Of a stretch of 64,000 nt of DNA, positions 10,867 to 22,664 are shown piece after piece. The DNA is from Lepiota brunneoincarnata (taxonomy: Eukaryota > Basidiomycota > Agaricomycetes > Agaricales > Agaricaceae): positions 62,001 through 126,000 of the forward strand of contig JAEBUN010000049.1 of assembly GCA_023014365.1 (NCBI GenBank). The letters run 5' to 3'. Each line of letters starts with the position of its first letter. Position 1 is the stretch's first letter. The translations under genes and the position numbers were made by a program. The notes below the pieces were generated by a model that made no database searches, had not been told where the DNA came from, and saw only the letters and a program-made list of their open reading frames with translations.

Positions 10867-11222
10867 GATATTTCACCTTCAAAAATAGTCATATGCCAGC
10901 AGTGATACATGCATGGATGACAGCACTACAGGAGTTCAAACATGTCACATTATATGATAATAATATGCTCCTGATCCAGTAGAATCACCATTGCTCTAGA
11001 TCCTTCACTGATCAATACATAAGGTGCATCTGCAATAGGATCCAGATACTTGTCATGTCTATTTGATGCTTGTGGGTGTGTTGATGTGCTGGGACAGGGG
11101 GACAGGAGAAAAGGCAGCTGATGGAAGGAACTACTGGAAGATAATCATCAGTCCAAGCAACTGATCAACCAATCTGAACAATATTTTGTTTACTATATTG
11201 CCATAGCTTTGGAAAGCATGGT
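10867..11222 (-). pseudogene. Orphan 3' end of a B-type NACHT gene
   Basis: The terminal exon (10950-11069, 120 bp, stop read on minus at 10950-10952) and the penultimate exon (11135-11197, 63 bp) have exactly the lengths seen in gene B (15017-15136 and 15202-15264). Both splice acceptors have lost their G (AG to AA). Nothing of the NACHT core is attached: homology ends near 11222, just before gene A's leader. It may be the displaced terminal part of pseudogene C or the remains of another copy. Confidence 0.75.
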
Positions 11223-11358
11223 AGTTCTACACTCTCTGTGCATGGATGTTCCCTTCCCCGCCCCCCTCAGAAGCGTGGGAAAAACTGGACCAGGTGTCAA
11301 GGGGCGCCTGCACGTGATCATTGTGAGTACCATACTTACATCTTTCTCGCCGGTCTCA

Positions 11359-13473
11359 ATGGAAAAATTCAAGCTTAGTACTGGAGATCGTGTTGATCTT
11401 GGGTCGAGGTTGGATGACAGCCAACAAAGGTCATCCTCTGCCACCAACACCAACACTGTCCATTGTACGATCATGAAACCCACAAGCTCGACAAAATGAC
11501 TGACAATGATCAATAGCGGATAATGAGATGGACGATACTAGTATGTATGAACAACCACATAGATCATACTTGTGGCTTATTTTACTCACCACAGGTCCTG
11601 TCGATTCTGTGGAAAGCTTTGGCTGGAATTTTGAGCAAGGTACATTAGCGAGGGCTTCACCCCATTCTTAGTTACCACGGCTGACTTATCGCAGTGGTGG
11701 AGCGCTTACGACGAGTGTGTGTGCCGGCTGCAGAGCTCCACTCATCTGCCCGTCAGCCTCAACCCCGATGTCATCCAGGGACCCAGATGACCCTCATTGA
11801 CGAGATTATCCACAGGCTGCACAGCGAAGAGCGTGCTTGTGAATTGATGTGGCTCTGTGGTCCTCCACAAGTAGGCAAAACGGCCATTGCACAAACCATT
11901 GGTGAATATGGTGCCAGACAGGGTATCTTGGGCGCTGCATACTTCTTCGCGAGGATGGACGGTCGAGATGACCCTTACCGTGTAATTCCCTCGATTGCAT
12001 ACCAACTGGCCATCCGGAATGCCGACTTTAGTCATGAAATTGCGCTGCTTAGGGATGGTATTGGTGCAGTGCTGGAGGAGCCCCCTCGTATTCATTTCAA
12101 GAAACTTATCGTCGAACCGTTATTCAAACTCCATGCTCCCAAGAAGCTCCTGATCATTCTCGATGGGGTGGACGAGTGCGCAGGAGAGGAAGATCAGTAC
12201 GAGATTCTTGAATCCATCAGCGAGGCAATGAGACTATCCATTCCTGTTTTTTGGATGATATGCAGCCGCCCGGAATCTCACATCAAACGTTTCTTTGCTC
12301 GGCCTGATATCATGACGGTGGCTTGGAAAGCGGAGCTCCGAGTAGATGTGATTGAGGCACGAGAGGATGTTGAGCAATATATTCGTGCTGAACTCATCGC
12401 CATATCCCGCGGGCTTAGGGTACCCGATAGGAACGTACAAAGATGTACAGATTTCGCCTCCGGCCATTTTGGCTGTGCGGCCGCCCTCATCAAGTCCATT
12501 GAGGCCCAGAAGGTGAACCCGACACACCCCAGCATCCTTGATCAGTCTAGCTGCTACGTACTCGATTCACATTACATCGAGATTCTTTCCGAAGTACCCT
12601 CTGATATCCTGCCAGTAACACTATTACTTCTTGGCGCATGCACTCTTGACCCACCACTTCCCGCAATGCAGATGGGAATCCTTCTAAACATTGACCGACC
12701 AACTTTCTATGCAGCCCTTCGCCAACTGCACTCCATTGTTCATATCCCCGACCGCCATGAAGCATTTCAAACACCCTTGCGATTCTTCCATCCTTCATTC
12801 AGGGACTTCCTCAACGACCCCATTCGCTCCCTCAATTTCACAATAAAAAGTCCCGACATTCAATTTCAGATAGCCTGGCATTGCTTGTCAGTGCTTTGCA
12901 GGACAAGGGCGTCATATGCCAAAGATCTGGGGCAACAGCATTGGGGTGCATACGATCATCCAGATATTTTAGTTGCTCAGGAGATCTTCACTTTCGCCGC
13001 TGCCAACGCCTGGCGTGCCTGTGTTGATTCTAGGGAGCCTGGGATTGAGATCCTGCTTGACCTTATTTTTCAATTTGACTTTCGCTCCCTTCATTCCTTT
13101 GAGAGTGACATTTCATCTTCCCAATTTCGAGTTTTTGTCATCTGGCTATACCGCGAGGTGCGTTTCATGCTCCCCGAAAATCAGTGATCTCTACTCATTT
13201 GCATTTGCAAGACACAGCGATATGGTGGACGAAAGATTGTTCAAATGGGTCAATCCGTTGCTTGGACAGATGGGTATCTCCAAGTGGTACCTTGTGTCAG
13301 CCACTTTCTTCTCTGCTGCCTCCTTTTTTATATCTGACGTACTTGTATTCGTTATCCAGGGGTCAAATGAATTAGCACTTACCCTAGTCTGGGATGCATG
13401 CTATGTCGCAATCGGCGAGGGAACGAGAATCGCTGTGATTCTACCTTGCCAGGACCACATTATAGTAGCCTAG
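11359..13473 (+). CDS. NACHT-domain STAND ATPase, intact gene A (six exons)
   Basis: Exons placed from splice signals and paralogues are 11359-11464, 11517-11540, 11595-11639, 11695-13157, 13218-13283 and 13360-13473, joining in frame to about 605 residues. The NACHT core has Walker A GPPQVGKTA (residues about 114-122), Walker B LLIILDGVDEC (about 210-220) and the sensor region WMICSRPE (about 245-252). No WD40, ankyrin or TPR repeats follow; the last two exons form a short module with WTDGYLQ and YVAIGEG. NACHT ATPases act as nucleotide switches in fungal incompatibility and defence, but the role here is unknown. CpG is normal and all joins are open, so the gene is probably functional. Confidence 0.88.
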
Positions 13474-13644
13474 TCCACCTCTCATATGTGACAATAATGC
13501 GCGCAGCATAGCAGCTGGTGAGCGAGCTTCGGGCTGTAGACTAAACGCTGCTGTGATCTTGCTGAACCGGGAATGTATTATGGTAAGCATAGGGATGTCG
13601 AAGGTTTAGGATTTATGCCTTGTGGTCTCGAAAGTGAATAATAA

Positions 13645-13975
13645 AGTCTCTCGATCCACTTGGATGTTGCGGAGAAGTGCTCGCAGGTGCTCTGCAAGAC
13701 AAGAATGACATTGGCCAGAGCCTCGAGCAAACGGCCCTGGACCTCGAGTGATCTTCTGGACTTGCCAGCTGGTGTAAATATATGTTCGTTCGCTGCTGCT
13801 AATGTTTGGAGTGTTTGTGTTAACTCTGAAGCCACGGGGGATCTGGCTTTGCTTGACATGATTCTTGAACTCGACTTTCGCTCCTCCGCGTGGCCGAGCC
13901 CAGCACATAGACTTCGAAATTCAGAGTCTTTGTGCGATGGTTATGTGATAAGGCGCGCCTTGCGCTATTGATGTC
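13645..13975 (+). pseudogene. NACHT C-terminal fragment (B-type)
   Basis: About 100 codons match gene B from LDVAEKCLQVLCKTRM through ALLGMILELDFRS, then shift out of frame near 13885. There is no core upstream and no terminal exons downstream. Unlike pseudogenes C-F it keeps CpG, so it was cut off without passing through heavy CpG decay. It lies 170 bp after gene A and points the same way. Confidence 0.85.
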
Positions 13976-15016
13976 TCACACTCGTGCTCCCTTCAATAAG
14001 CCGACTACGCCTTGTCGTCCCGCTGACCGACCTGGAGGGCACTACACCCTGCCGACCTGCACCGCAGCCACCACCGATACAATGTCCTCCTACGAGAACC
14101 GATGGTCTCACTGCTGCCTATGACGCAACTACCCCCAAACTACCACTTTCCAACTTGTCTACTCCCACCTATCCACCGAACATAGAATCGCGATGTACCG
14201 ACTTACTTACCTTACCCTCTCCGATAATCGAGCCCGCAGCCTCGTAGGAGCCAAGATGTGGGAGAAGTGGCTTGACGCACCACTGTGCAAAATCGAGTTT
14301 CCGTGGCTCGCCGGCGTGGAAGACTGGGTCTGACTTGGAGGAAACTCCGATGCCAATTGTTGATGTCAAGGCTCCATCTGTTCCCTGTTTCCATCCCCTC
14401 TATACTCCCGTTTTTTCACACTGCCACAATTCAGGTTGCTACCTAGTATACCGTCACTCGCTCGTGGCCTGATGACCACTCTTACTCTACCAGAAACCTG
14501 CACAGTACTTTCTGTCCTTATCCATGTAGACGTCTAGCCGCTTGAAGGGGCCTATCTGTTGATATAGTAGGCCCACCACGTCTTAGCACTAGTTTGCTTG
14601 TTGCGGTATATAAATGCAGAGTTCAAAAAAAAAAAAAAAAAAGGTCACGTGTACTACCAGCAAGGGGTGCCATGCAATGGAAGTTGCCGGCACGCGGCGT
14701 TCAGCAGAGCAGCAAGCGGACGGAGCTTACCAATCTGCGTTATCTAACTACCTCGGCCACGCACCGATACCAATGACACCAACTGCCCACTCTCATATTT
14801 CATTCATAACCTCCCGCCCAGTTTCACACTAAGCTGATTGTCGTATATCCCAGGTTATTATTCATATTATATCGAAGTACCCATGTCATCGTAACAGTAA
14901 CCAGCGTTGTCTGATATTTTACGTCGGTAAGCAAAGAAATTTCACGTTCAGACTAGTCATACGCCAGCGGTGGTATATACACATGCGTGGCGCCACAGGA
15001 GTCCAAAGCCGTTACA
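13976..15016. other. Intergenic region with A18 tract, no gene supported
   Basis: A Pro-rich open frame at 13984-14247 has no recognisable domain. A run of 18 A at about 14625-14642 stands just after a TATA-like tatataaat (about 14607). The part beside 15017 is the 3' flank of gene B and is also seen beside the orphan 3' end at 10867. Confidence 0.4.
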
Positions 15017-16831
15017 TTATACGATAATAATATGCTCCTGATCCAGTAAAATTACCACAGCTTTAGATCCCTCACCGATCGCTACATAAGATGCGTCTGC
15101 GATAAGGTCCGGATATTCGTCGTGTCTATTTGATGCCTACAAGTATGTCAATATCCCAGAACAGGAACACAGGGGAAAGTACGGCTGACGAAAGGAATTA
15201 CTTGAAGGTAATCGTCGGTCCAAGTAACTGATCGACCAATCCGAACAATAAGTGGTTTACTATGCTGGTGTAACTTTGGAAGACACGATAAATCAATATC
15301 GTGGGCTGATCAGAAATAGCGCGAAGCGCACCTTATCACACAACCATCGCACAAAGACTCTAAATTTCGGAGTCGATATGCTAGACTCGACCACACGGAG
15401 GGAGCGGAAGTCGAGTTCAAGAATCATGCCAAGCAGAGCCAAATCCCCCGTGGCTTCAGAATCAACACAAGCACTCCAAACATTAGCAGCAGCGAACGAA
15501 TATATATTTTCACTGGCTACCAAGTCCGGAGGACCACTCGAGCCTTTGGCCAATGTCATTCTCGTCTTGCAGAGCACCTGCAAGCACTTCTCCGCAACAT
15601 CCAAGTGGATCGAGGGTGGCTTCAGGGAAAACCGTTGTGAGCGAATGGGGTTCATGAGAAAGTCAACAAACGAAGGGTGGAAGAATCGCAAGGGTTCTCG
15701 AAATGCATCCTCCGGTTCAGGAACGTGGATAACAGAATGCAATAAGCCAACGGTTGTGCGAAAGTCTCCTCTATAACGTCGAAGAAACCTCCTCAAATGC
15801 TCTGCAGGCAGTGGGGGATAGAGAGCACATATGCCAAGAAGAAACATTGTCGCGGGCACCATAACGGTAGGTAGCGTTGAAAGTATTTCAGTATAAGGCA
15901 AATCGAGTAGTCGAAAGGGATTTGTTCTGAGAGATATGGCGGTGGGATTATCGATGAATGCGAGGATATACCGGAGGGCCCAAGCAGGGTTTCTGCGCCC
16001 CGGATCTTGAATAAAATTGAGCACGTCAGAGGCGTAGGCAAAGAAACCGGATGTTGCATTAATAATTTTTTCTAGGTCTCCCTCAGCCGGCCAGCACCCA
16101 TCAACATCTTCTTCAATAAACTCCCGGTAATGCTTTTGTATCCATTTGAAACGCGCCCGAATGAATTTCGTCGTATCTTCCCGAGACTCTTCTGTATCGA
16201 TCGCAAGGTCTTCGATCCAAACGCGTGCTGCAGAATCAGCTGTGCCAGATATCGAACCTATAAGGTGAGGTTCTGGTCTGCTGCATATCATCCAGATGAT
16301 AGGGAGAGATGCCTCGGAGATGGTATTTTTGATCAGCTGGATGATGGATAGCTGGGCCCCTTCTCCAGCGCACTCATCAAGACCGTCGAGGATGATAAGA
16401 TGTTTTCGATTGCTCGACAAGGAACCCAAGGGCTTGACAATTAGTTCTTGGAATTGAACACGAGGAGACATCTGTAGTATGTCTGGAATCTCGTCTACCT
16501 TTCGTGCAACAAGTCGTAGGTATCCAGCAACTCGACGGGCGAGTTGGAACGCGATAGTGATGAACACACGCTGGGGGTCATTCCGGCCGTGGTTCTTGGC
16601 GAAGAACAATGTGGCGCCTAATCGATGATTATCCTTTGCAAATTCTGCGATTGTTTGTGCGACTGCTGACTTGCCAACCCCCGCCAGTCCGTAAATCCAA
16701 AGCAGATCGGAGGTGCGTTGCTGGTCAAGGATCCAGCTTTGGGCCTTTGCGATGAAGGTCGTGCGTGTGCCAGGAAAGCAGCGCGGGGGTGGGTATCGGG
16801 CGGAGGAATCAATATCGGCGCCTTGTATCAT
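15017..16831 (-). CDS. NACHT-domain STAND ATPase, intact gene B
   Basis: The main exon is 15332-16831 (ATG at 16831), followed by 15202-15264 and 15017-15136, all joined in frame to about 560 residues. Walker A is GLAGVGKSA (48-56), Walker B HLIILDGLDEC (144-154) and the sensor region WMICSRPEP (180-188). The C-terminal module contains WTDDYLQ and ends DQEHIIIV. Gene A's three small leader exons have no confirmed counterpart; a possible upstream exon near 17025-17066 would add N-terminal sequence, so the start is tentative. It is about as long as gene A, diverged from it, and on the opposite strand. It belongs to the same subfamily as pseudogene C and the fragments at 10867 and 13645. Confidence 0.88.
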
Positions 16832-17643
16832 TCCGCGTGCGAGGAGTGCGAATGCTACGAGATCGAGATTGGATTTGGGGGTGAATACATTAATCGTTAC
16901 AGTTCCATAGACACTTACCAGCTCCTTCCGATATTACCTATGATCCGCACCCCGGCCTATTGTTAACTTCCACCGCGGTCGGATTGGCTTAGGTAGAACT
17001 CACCGGTTGGTTAAACACTGCTACATTGGAGCCAGTGGCCGGTCCTGCACGAGGCATTACGTTCGGGGCTCACGATGTAAACTAATAGGTGGTTTTGCTT
17101 ACCATTCACATCGAGACTTTTCTCTGTTTTTCTGCGCCTCCGATTCTCCAAAACAATGTCAATCCAGTTCATTCAGGGCACGTTGACCTACAGGCTGTTC
17201 CTCAAGGTGGTAAGAGCGGTGGGTACCAATGGTGGGAGGAGTGGAATGTGGTTAATCATGATGGGCCTGCACAGCATTTGCGCGTCTATTTATGTACAGC
17301 TTCGTGCGCTTGACTGAGGAGACACAAGACACTAGTTCCCGCCTCGCATGCGCTGATCGATATGATACGATGCCTCGAGCTCACAAGGGCGATGGATGTT
17401 GGGAATGGGGGAGGTAGAATTCTGTTGATCATGACATGTCTCCACAGCAATATTCGCTTAGGTTCCTAGCAATCCAAAACTAGGAGGTTAGATAGTCCTC
17501 TAAATCAGCCGGGATCAATGATAACAAGGTAAGGGAACTCTGTCGATCATTCAACGATACAAGGATTACAAACAACGAATGTCATTACTGACTGTCCAGT
17601 AGAAAGTCGAATAGTCCGCCGCTTTCTTAAAAATGTCCAAAGC
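16832..17643. other. Upstream region of NACHT gene B
   Basis: Minus-strand GT-AG signals suggest small 5' exons of gene B: a piece near 17025-17066 preceded by gtgcag and followed by gtgagt, and a gtaagt...gtag intron near 16860-16920. The frames do not join cleanly, so no exon is called. Nothing else is recognisable up to the lectin stop codon. Confidence 0.35.
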
Positions 17644-18980
17644 CTACCAGTACCAAAGTTGATTACTATTCCCATCTGCACACCGCCAAGTCTGCAATCT
17701 ATTCGAATTAGTCGTAACACCATTCGGCAAGTCCAAGCATAGTCCTGTCATCCCGTTAGAACAACGAAACAACCGAATAAAAAGAAGAGACACACCTCGC
17801 CCTTGCAAAGCAACGTGATTATCCTGCGTATAAGACCATTGCTGTGCAGGAAGATCATCATAGCACTGCCAAATCTTCATTCCAACAGCATTACCCGGTT
17901 CTTTGATCAAGGCATCATGAGCTACAACGCATCAAACACATCGACGGGAGATGTAACAAACGCACTCGAGCCAGCATCGAGACAGTAGTTTGTGCCCGAC
18001 ACACGGACCTTAGTCGATCCGCGATTCACAACCCATTTTTGTGCGCCGGTACCGTTACAATCATAACTATTTATATCAGATATTGGGTTGCGACACAGGC
18101 TATTGAAAAAGGGACAGACAGACATTTGGACAGGGGTGCCATTAGCGAAGTTTGCTCCGCGTACGTCGAGGCATTTGTTAGGATCAGCGCTAGGGTGAAG
18201 TGTGCGCGGTGGGTCATTGGGTGGGAACTGGCCGCCCGGACAAAAGCTGTATATGTATAATCAAAGTCAGCTGTTGACTGACTCAGAGAAGTTGGAACAG
18301 AAGAAGCCCGTACGTGACCGTGTAACCCGCCTGTTGATCTGTGCACTCGTACAATGGTGGTTTTGGTGGGACGCCTACATTACCTGGGTGGGAACCTGCT
18401 CCCATAGGAGGTGGGAAGCGAGTTGGTGGCTGTTGAAAGGCAGTGAGGCAGGTGATGGATGTGCATTCCGCGGTTGGACAAAAGGCATTCCCCTGCGAGA
18501 AGAGAAGGAGAGAAAGAACAATGATAAGGATGGTGGTTGCGAGGTATACTGATGGAAAGATAGATGGCAACGCACTCCGGAAACAGGGACTGGGGGATGG
18601 TCGATTGGAGTGATGGAGACTCCTGTGTTGAAGTAGTCCGGATCAACGACGATGTAATAATAATTGTCCTGGAAGATCCCATTTAGAACTGTGTAGTGAA
18701 GATCATCCAGTAACCATACTTCACCGTAGAAGCCGGCACGAGTGGTGTGTCGTCCGTCGCTCTGGCCACCATTGGAGCTGGTGTAGATGAATCCACTCCA
18801 CACACTTTCGTAGTCACGCGCAGTCGACCCACGAGCGCCAACTGTGCCTTCGTTGACGCCGTTGATGTAGAGGTTGATGGCGCCGGGACAATTGTTGACG
18901 ATGTTATAGTGACGGAGGGCCTGTGCTCCGAAGCCGGAGGCAAGGACAACGGAGAAGGAAACGAACGTGAGTGGGAGCAT
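17644..18980 (-). CDS. Secreted ricin-B-type lectin with thaumatin-like N-terminal region (six exons)
   Basis: Exons are 18576-18980, 18314-18492, 18124-18246, 17966-18066, 17796-17921 and 17644-17744. All introns are GT-AG, 44-83 bp, and the joins give 344 residues. Residues 1-21 form a signal peptide ending GAQA. Residues about 25-130 look like a thaumatin-related fold (NNCPGAINLYING, GEVWLLDD). A Cys/Pro-rich linker leads to a beta-trefoil lectin with three QxW repeats (NKCLDVRG...AQKWV, NYCLDAGS...AQQWSY, GLCLDLPNG...NQLWYW). It should bind extracellular or cell-wall sugars; this is a lectin fold, with no toxin A-chain present. It diverges from gene S over a 239-bp promoter region. Confidence 0.88.
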
Positions 18981-19219
18981 CTTGGAAAAAGCTGGGATGG
19001 CGGGGAGAAGTCAGAGTGGGCTTAAATGAGCATCGTGCGTGCATGCAGCCCTGGTGAGTGCACGTTGCGTGCAGGACGAGTGTTCAGAAAGGCTAATTGC
19101 CCTGAGCAATGACGGCGATGGAAGGCCGGGGAGACGGAACAGTGATGGTAGCGAAGATGATGACTAAGCTGGGTATATTAATTGCGTAACTCGTCTTGTG
19201 TCTGTGCGTTTCTCCAACC
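18981..19219. promoter_or_regulatory. Divergent promoter region, lectin and gene S
   Basis: The 239 bp between the two start codons must hold both promoters. A TATA-like tatatta lies at about 19173 on the plus strand. No clear TATA box was found for the lectin. Confidence 0.5.
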
Positions 19220-20743
19220 ATGGCCAACGCTGAAGCCGGTGAGTCTTTTTGATATTTATTCGTTTATTTCTCTCTCTCACTCTCGTCCAGACCTTCGCCA
19301 CATGACTTCCTCCTCCCTCCTCTTCTCTCCTCGCTCTCCCCACAGAACTTCTCAGCACGTCCGCCTTGGCTCCCGTTCTCCCACCTCCATACCCTCCTCA
19401 CCCACTTCTGTGTATGTTTCTGCTTCTTCTCTCCCATTCACTCTCCTGACCATCCTTGCAGCCATTCATCCTCGTCTGCCATCTTTGAGCGCGACATCGA
19501 ACCCATCGTACCCCCCTCTCCCCCTTTCCTTGCCCACCAAAACCCGCACCGCATCCCACGGGCCAAAGGCACAGAACAGCTCGAGCATTCCGTCCCATCC
19601 GTCCTCGATAGTGCTGCCGCAGTCCTCGCAACCCTCGAAGAAAACGAGACCGTCGACCATGTCGCAGTTGTAGCACCAGCTCACACTACTGCCCCTCTGG
19701 ACACTATCCTCGCGCGTAGCAATAGCAGTGGCTTTGCCAGCCCCATTGGCAGCTTCAGGAGCCGGAGCCCAAGTCCTCTCGGCATCCGTGTTGCAGCTGG
19801 CCCTGGTCCGATCCCAAGAACGGAACTATTGCTCAGCATTCCATCCGCAAACCCACAGCCGTTCTCCGGTGCCGCAGCTGCCCCCAGTCCGCCCCAGTCG
19901 GTTGTCCCATCTCCTCCTGCATCATCTGCAGCTCCGCTGCCAGCGCGTCCTGTAATTCAGACAAATACGGCAACGGCACCCACACTGCCCGCTATCGTTA
20001 CTCCCACACCGGCCTCTCTCCCGAGTGGAGAATCTTCACCAACTACAACCACATGCGAGCAAGGACCAGTAGCCCCTCCTCCTCACGCCTCCGTACTACA
20101 ACACGCATTACCGCCTTCCGCACCCACCCACACCGCACCCGCTACATCCACCGGTACATCCGCCGCCCCATCACAATCACCATCACAAGTCCCGTCTGGC
20201 ACCACATCACACCCAGTTCAGCTTACCACCCTCACATCCCCAACCACTAATTTCGCCTCACCCACCTCCTGGACTTCCAATCTCTCCCACCCCCCCTCAC
20301 CAACTCACAACTCCGCCAAGCGCCTTTCATTCATGTCCTACTCCGACCTCCTATCTTCCACCCCTGCATCCACTCTGCCCCTTTCTTCTCTCACCACCTC
20401 TGCCTCATCTGTCGACCCCCCACCGCATATACCCAGCGTTAGTGGCCTCAACATCGCTAGTGCCGCACACACACACGGAGGTCAACCTCTCGGCCTTGTG
20501 TTCGCCCCCGGCGGTGGCCCTGGCAGTGCCAAGGGCGTCAATACGGGAAGCGCGGCAACTTCATTGAGGGGATTCGTAATCGGACCTATGGGGGGGATAA
20601 CGCATACTGGGAAAAGGGATAGTATTGCGATGCTTGATGACGTAGGTGGTGAGTGGGAACGTGAGGGATTAGGGAGGGGTTTGGAGGAGAGGCTGGAGGC
20701 GCTTATTGGATCCCAGCCTGCTGGGATTGTTATGAAGACTTAG
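19220..20743 (+). CDS. Conserved Ser/Pro/Thr-rich protein of unknown function (gene S)
   Basis: Three exons (19220-19238, 19291-19411, 19462-20743) with canonical introns join to 473 residues. Most of the protein is low-complexity Ser/Pro/Thr and probably disordered. Islands that look constrained are SAIFERDIEP (about 51-60), RLSFMSYSDLL near the middle, and the acidic C-terminal EWEREGLGRGLEERLEAL. I do not recognise the family and assign no function. It is intact and CpG-rich. Its 3' end recurs as a remnant at 25545-25770, and wider decayed copies lie at 57895-58690 and 62768-63420, always just upstream of NACHT sequence. Confidence 0.82.
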
Positions 20744-20749
20744 AAGAGC

Positions 20750-20770
20750 CCCCACCCCCCGCAGGTGGGG
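20750..20770 (+). other. GC-rich hairpin just after the gene S stop codon
   Basis: CCCCACC and GGTGGGG form a 7-bp inverted repeat about 10 bp past the stop. The duplicate at about 25630 keeps only a weak version. It may shape the 3' end of the mRNA, but this is inference. Confidence 0.4.
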
Positions 20771-21082
20771 TATGTAAGATATTGGAAAGGTATTATGGTA
20801 TTTTGGAATTTTTTCTTTTTTATGCGTAATGAGCCTTCTATTGGTATGTGTACAGGACCGCTTTAGTTATGCTTTCTGTTGTCGAGTCAGTGTTGTGGTA
20901 TTCTTAATCTTGGCATGTGTTCTCCCCCTATGTTCCTCATTACCTGTGATAGAATTAAATATTTGGAGGGCTTTTAATTTTACAAAAATTTATTGGATTT
21001 CCTAGCGAGATTTGATCAGGGGTGGTGGCTATGCTCAACAGCTTGAGCACTTACTTCCATCTTCGCCTGCTTACCACCTCCG
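20771..21082. other. Gene S 3' flank and NACHT D promoter region
   Basis: No gene. The flank after gene S and the stretch before the NACHT D start codon are both repeated at 25650-25853 before NACHT E, which shows that the junction between the two genes was copied as one block. Confidence 0.5.
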
Positions 21083-22664
21083 ATGAAGAGACTGAAGCTC
21101 AGTTCTAGTGATCATGTTGATATTGGGTCCAGGTTGGATGACAGCCGAAAGGAATATTGTATGAATCATGAACCCACAAACTTGGCAAATGACTGACAAT
21201 GATCAACAGCGGATATCGAGATGGACGATGCCAGTATGTACGAACGACATAGATCATGACCGTGTCTTACACCGCTTGTGCACAGATCCTCTCGATCCTA
21301 TGGAATACCTGGACAGGAATATTGAACAAAGTACATGGCAAGGGCTTCATCCCGTTCTCAGCTACCCCAGCTGACCTATCTCAGTGGTAGAGCACCTCCA
21401 ACAAGTGCGTGTGCCAGCTGCAGAGCTCAACTCGCTGGCCTGTCATCCTCAACCCCGATGTCATCCAGGGACCCGGATACCCCTTATTGACAAGATTATC
21501 CAGAGGTTGTGCGATGGAGAGCATGCTTGTGATATGATGTGGCTCTGCAGTTCCCCACAAGTAGGCAAAACGGCCATCGCACAAACCATTGGCGAATATG
21601 CTGTCAGACAGGGTATCTTGTGTGGCACATTCTTCTTCGCGAGGACGGACGATCGGGATAATCCTTATCGTGTAATTCCCTCGATTGCGTACCAACTGGC
21701 CATCCAGAATGTTGAATTTAGTCAACAAATTGCGCAGCTTGGGGATGGTATTGGTGCAGTGCTGAAGGAGCCCCCTTGCATTCATTTCAAGAAATTTATC
21801 ATCGAACCGTTACTGAAACTCCGAGCTCCCAAAAGCTCCTGATTATTCTCGATGGGTTGGACAAGTGCGCAGGAGAGGAAGGAGACCAGTACGAGATTCT
21901 TGAATCCATCAGCAAGGCGATGGGACTATCTCTTCTGGTTTTCTGGATGATATGCAGCTGTTCAGAATCCCACATCAAACCTTTCTTCGCTCAGCCTGAT
22001 ATCATGATGGTGGCGTGGAAAGAGGAGCTCCGAGTAGATGTGATTGAGGCACAAGAAGATGTTGAGCAATACGTTCGTGCTGAACTCCCTGCTATTTTCA
22101 ACTACTACGATATCTGGGCACTTGAAGGGAGCATACAAAGGTGTGCTACTCTTGCGTCCAGCCATTTTGGCTGTGCATCTGCCCTCATCAAGGATATTGG
22201 GACCGGAAAGGCAAACTTCCAACACCCCAGCATCCCTGATCAATATAACTGCCATCCATTTGATTTGCATTATATCGAGATTCTTTCCAAAGTCCCCTCT
22301 GATGTCTTGCCAGTGACACTATTACTTCTCAGCATGTGCATTCTTGACCTGCCACTTCCTGCAATGCAGATGGGAATTCTTCTAGACATTGATCAACTAA
22401 ACCTCTATGCAGCCCTTTGCCAACTGCACTCCATTGTTCATATCCCTGACTGCCATGAAGCATTTCAAACACCCTTGCAATTGTTCCATCCTTCATTCAG
22501 GGACTTCCTCAGAGACCCCAGTCACTCCCACCAATTCACAATAAAAAGCCCTGAGATTCAGTTTCAGATTGGCCAGAAGTGATTGTTGGTGCTTTGCAGG
22601 CCATGGGCATCATATGCCAAAGATCTGGGGCAACAGCCCTGGAGTGAAAATGACACCCCAGATA

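Noticed and set aside
11193..11513. Minus frame over the gene A leader
   Set aside because: Antisense to leader exons 1-2, whose splice pattern is shared by copies A and D.
13984..14247. Pro-rich open frame downstream of the NACHT fragment
   Set aside because: No start context, splice sites or recognisable family; composition alone explains the open frame.
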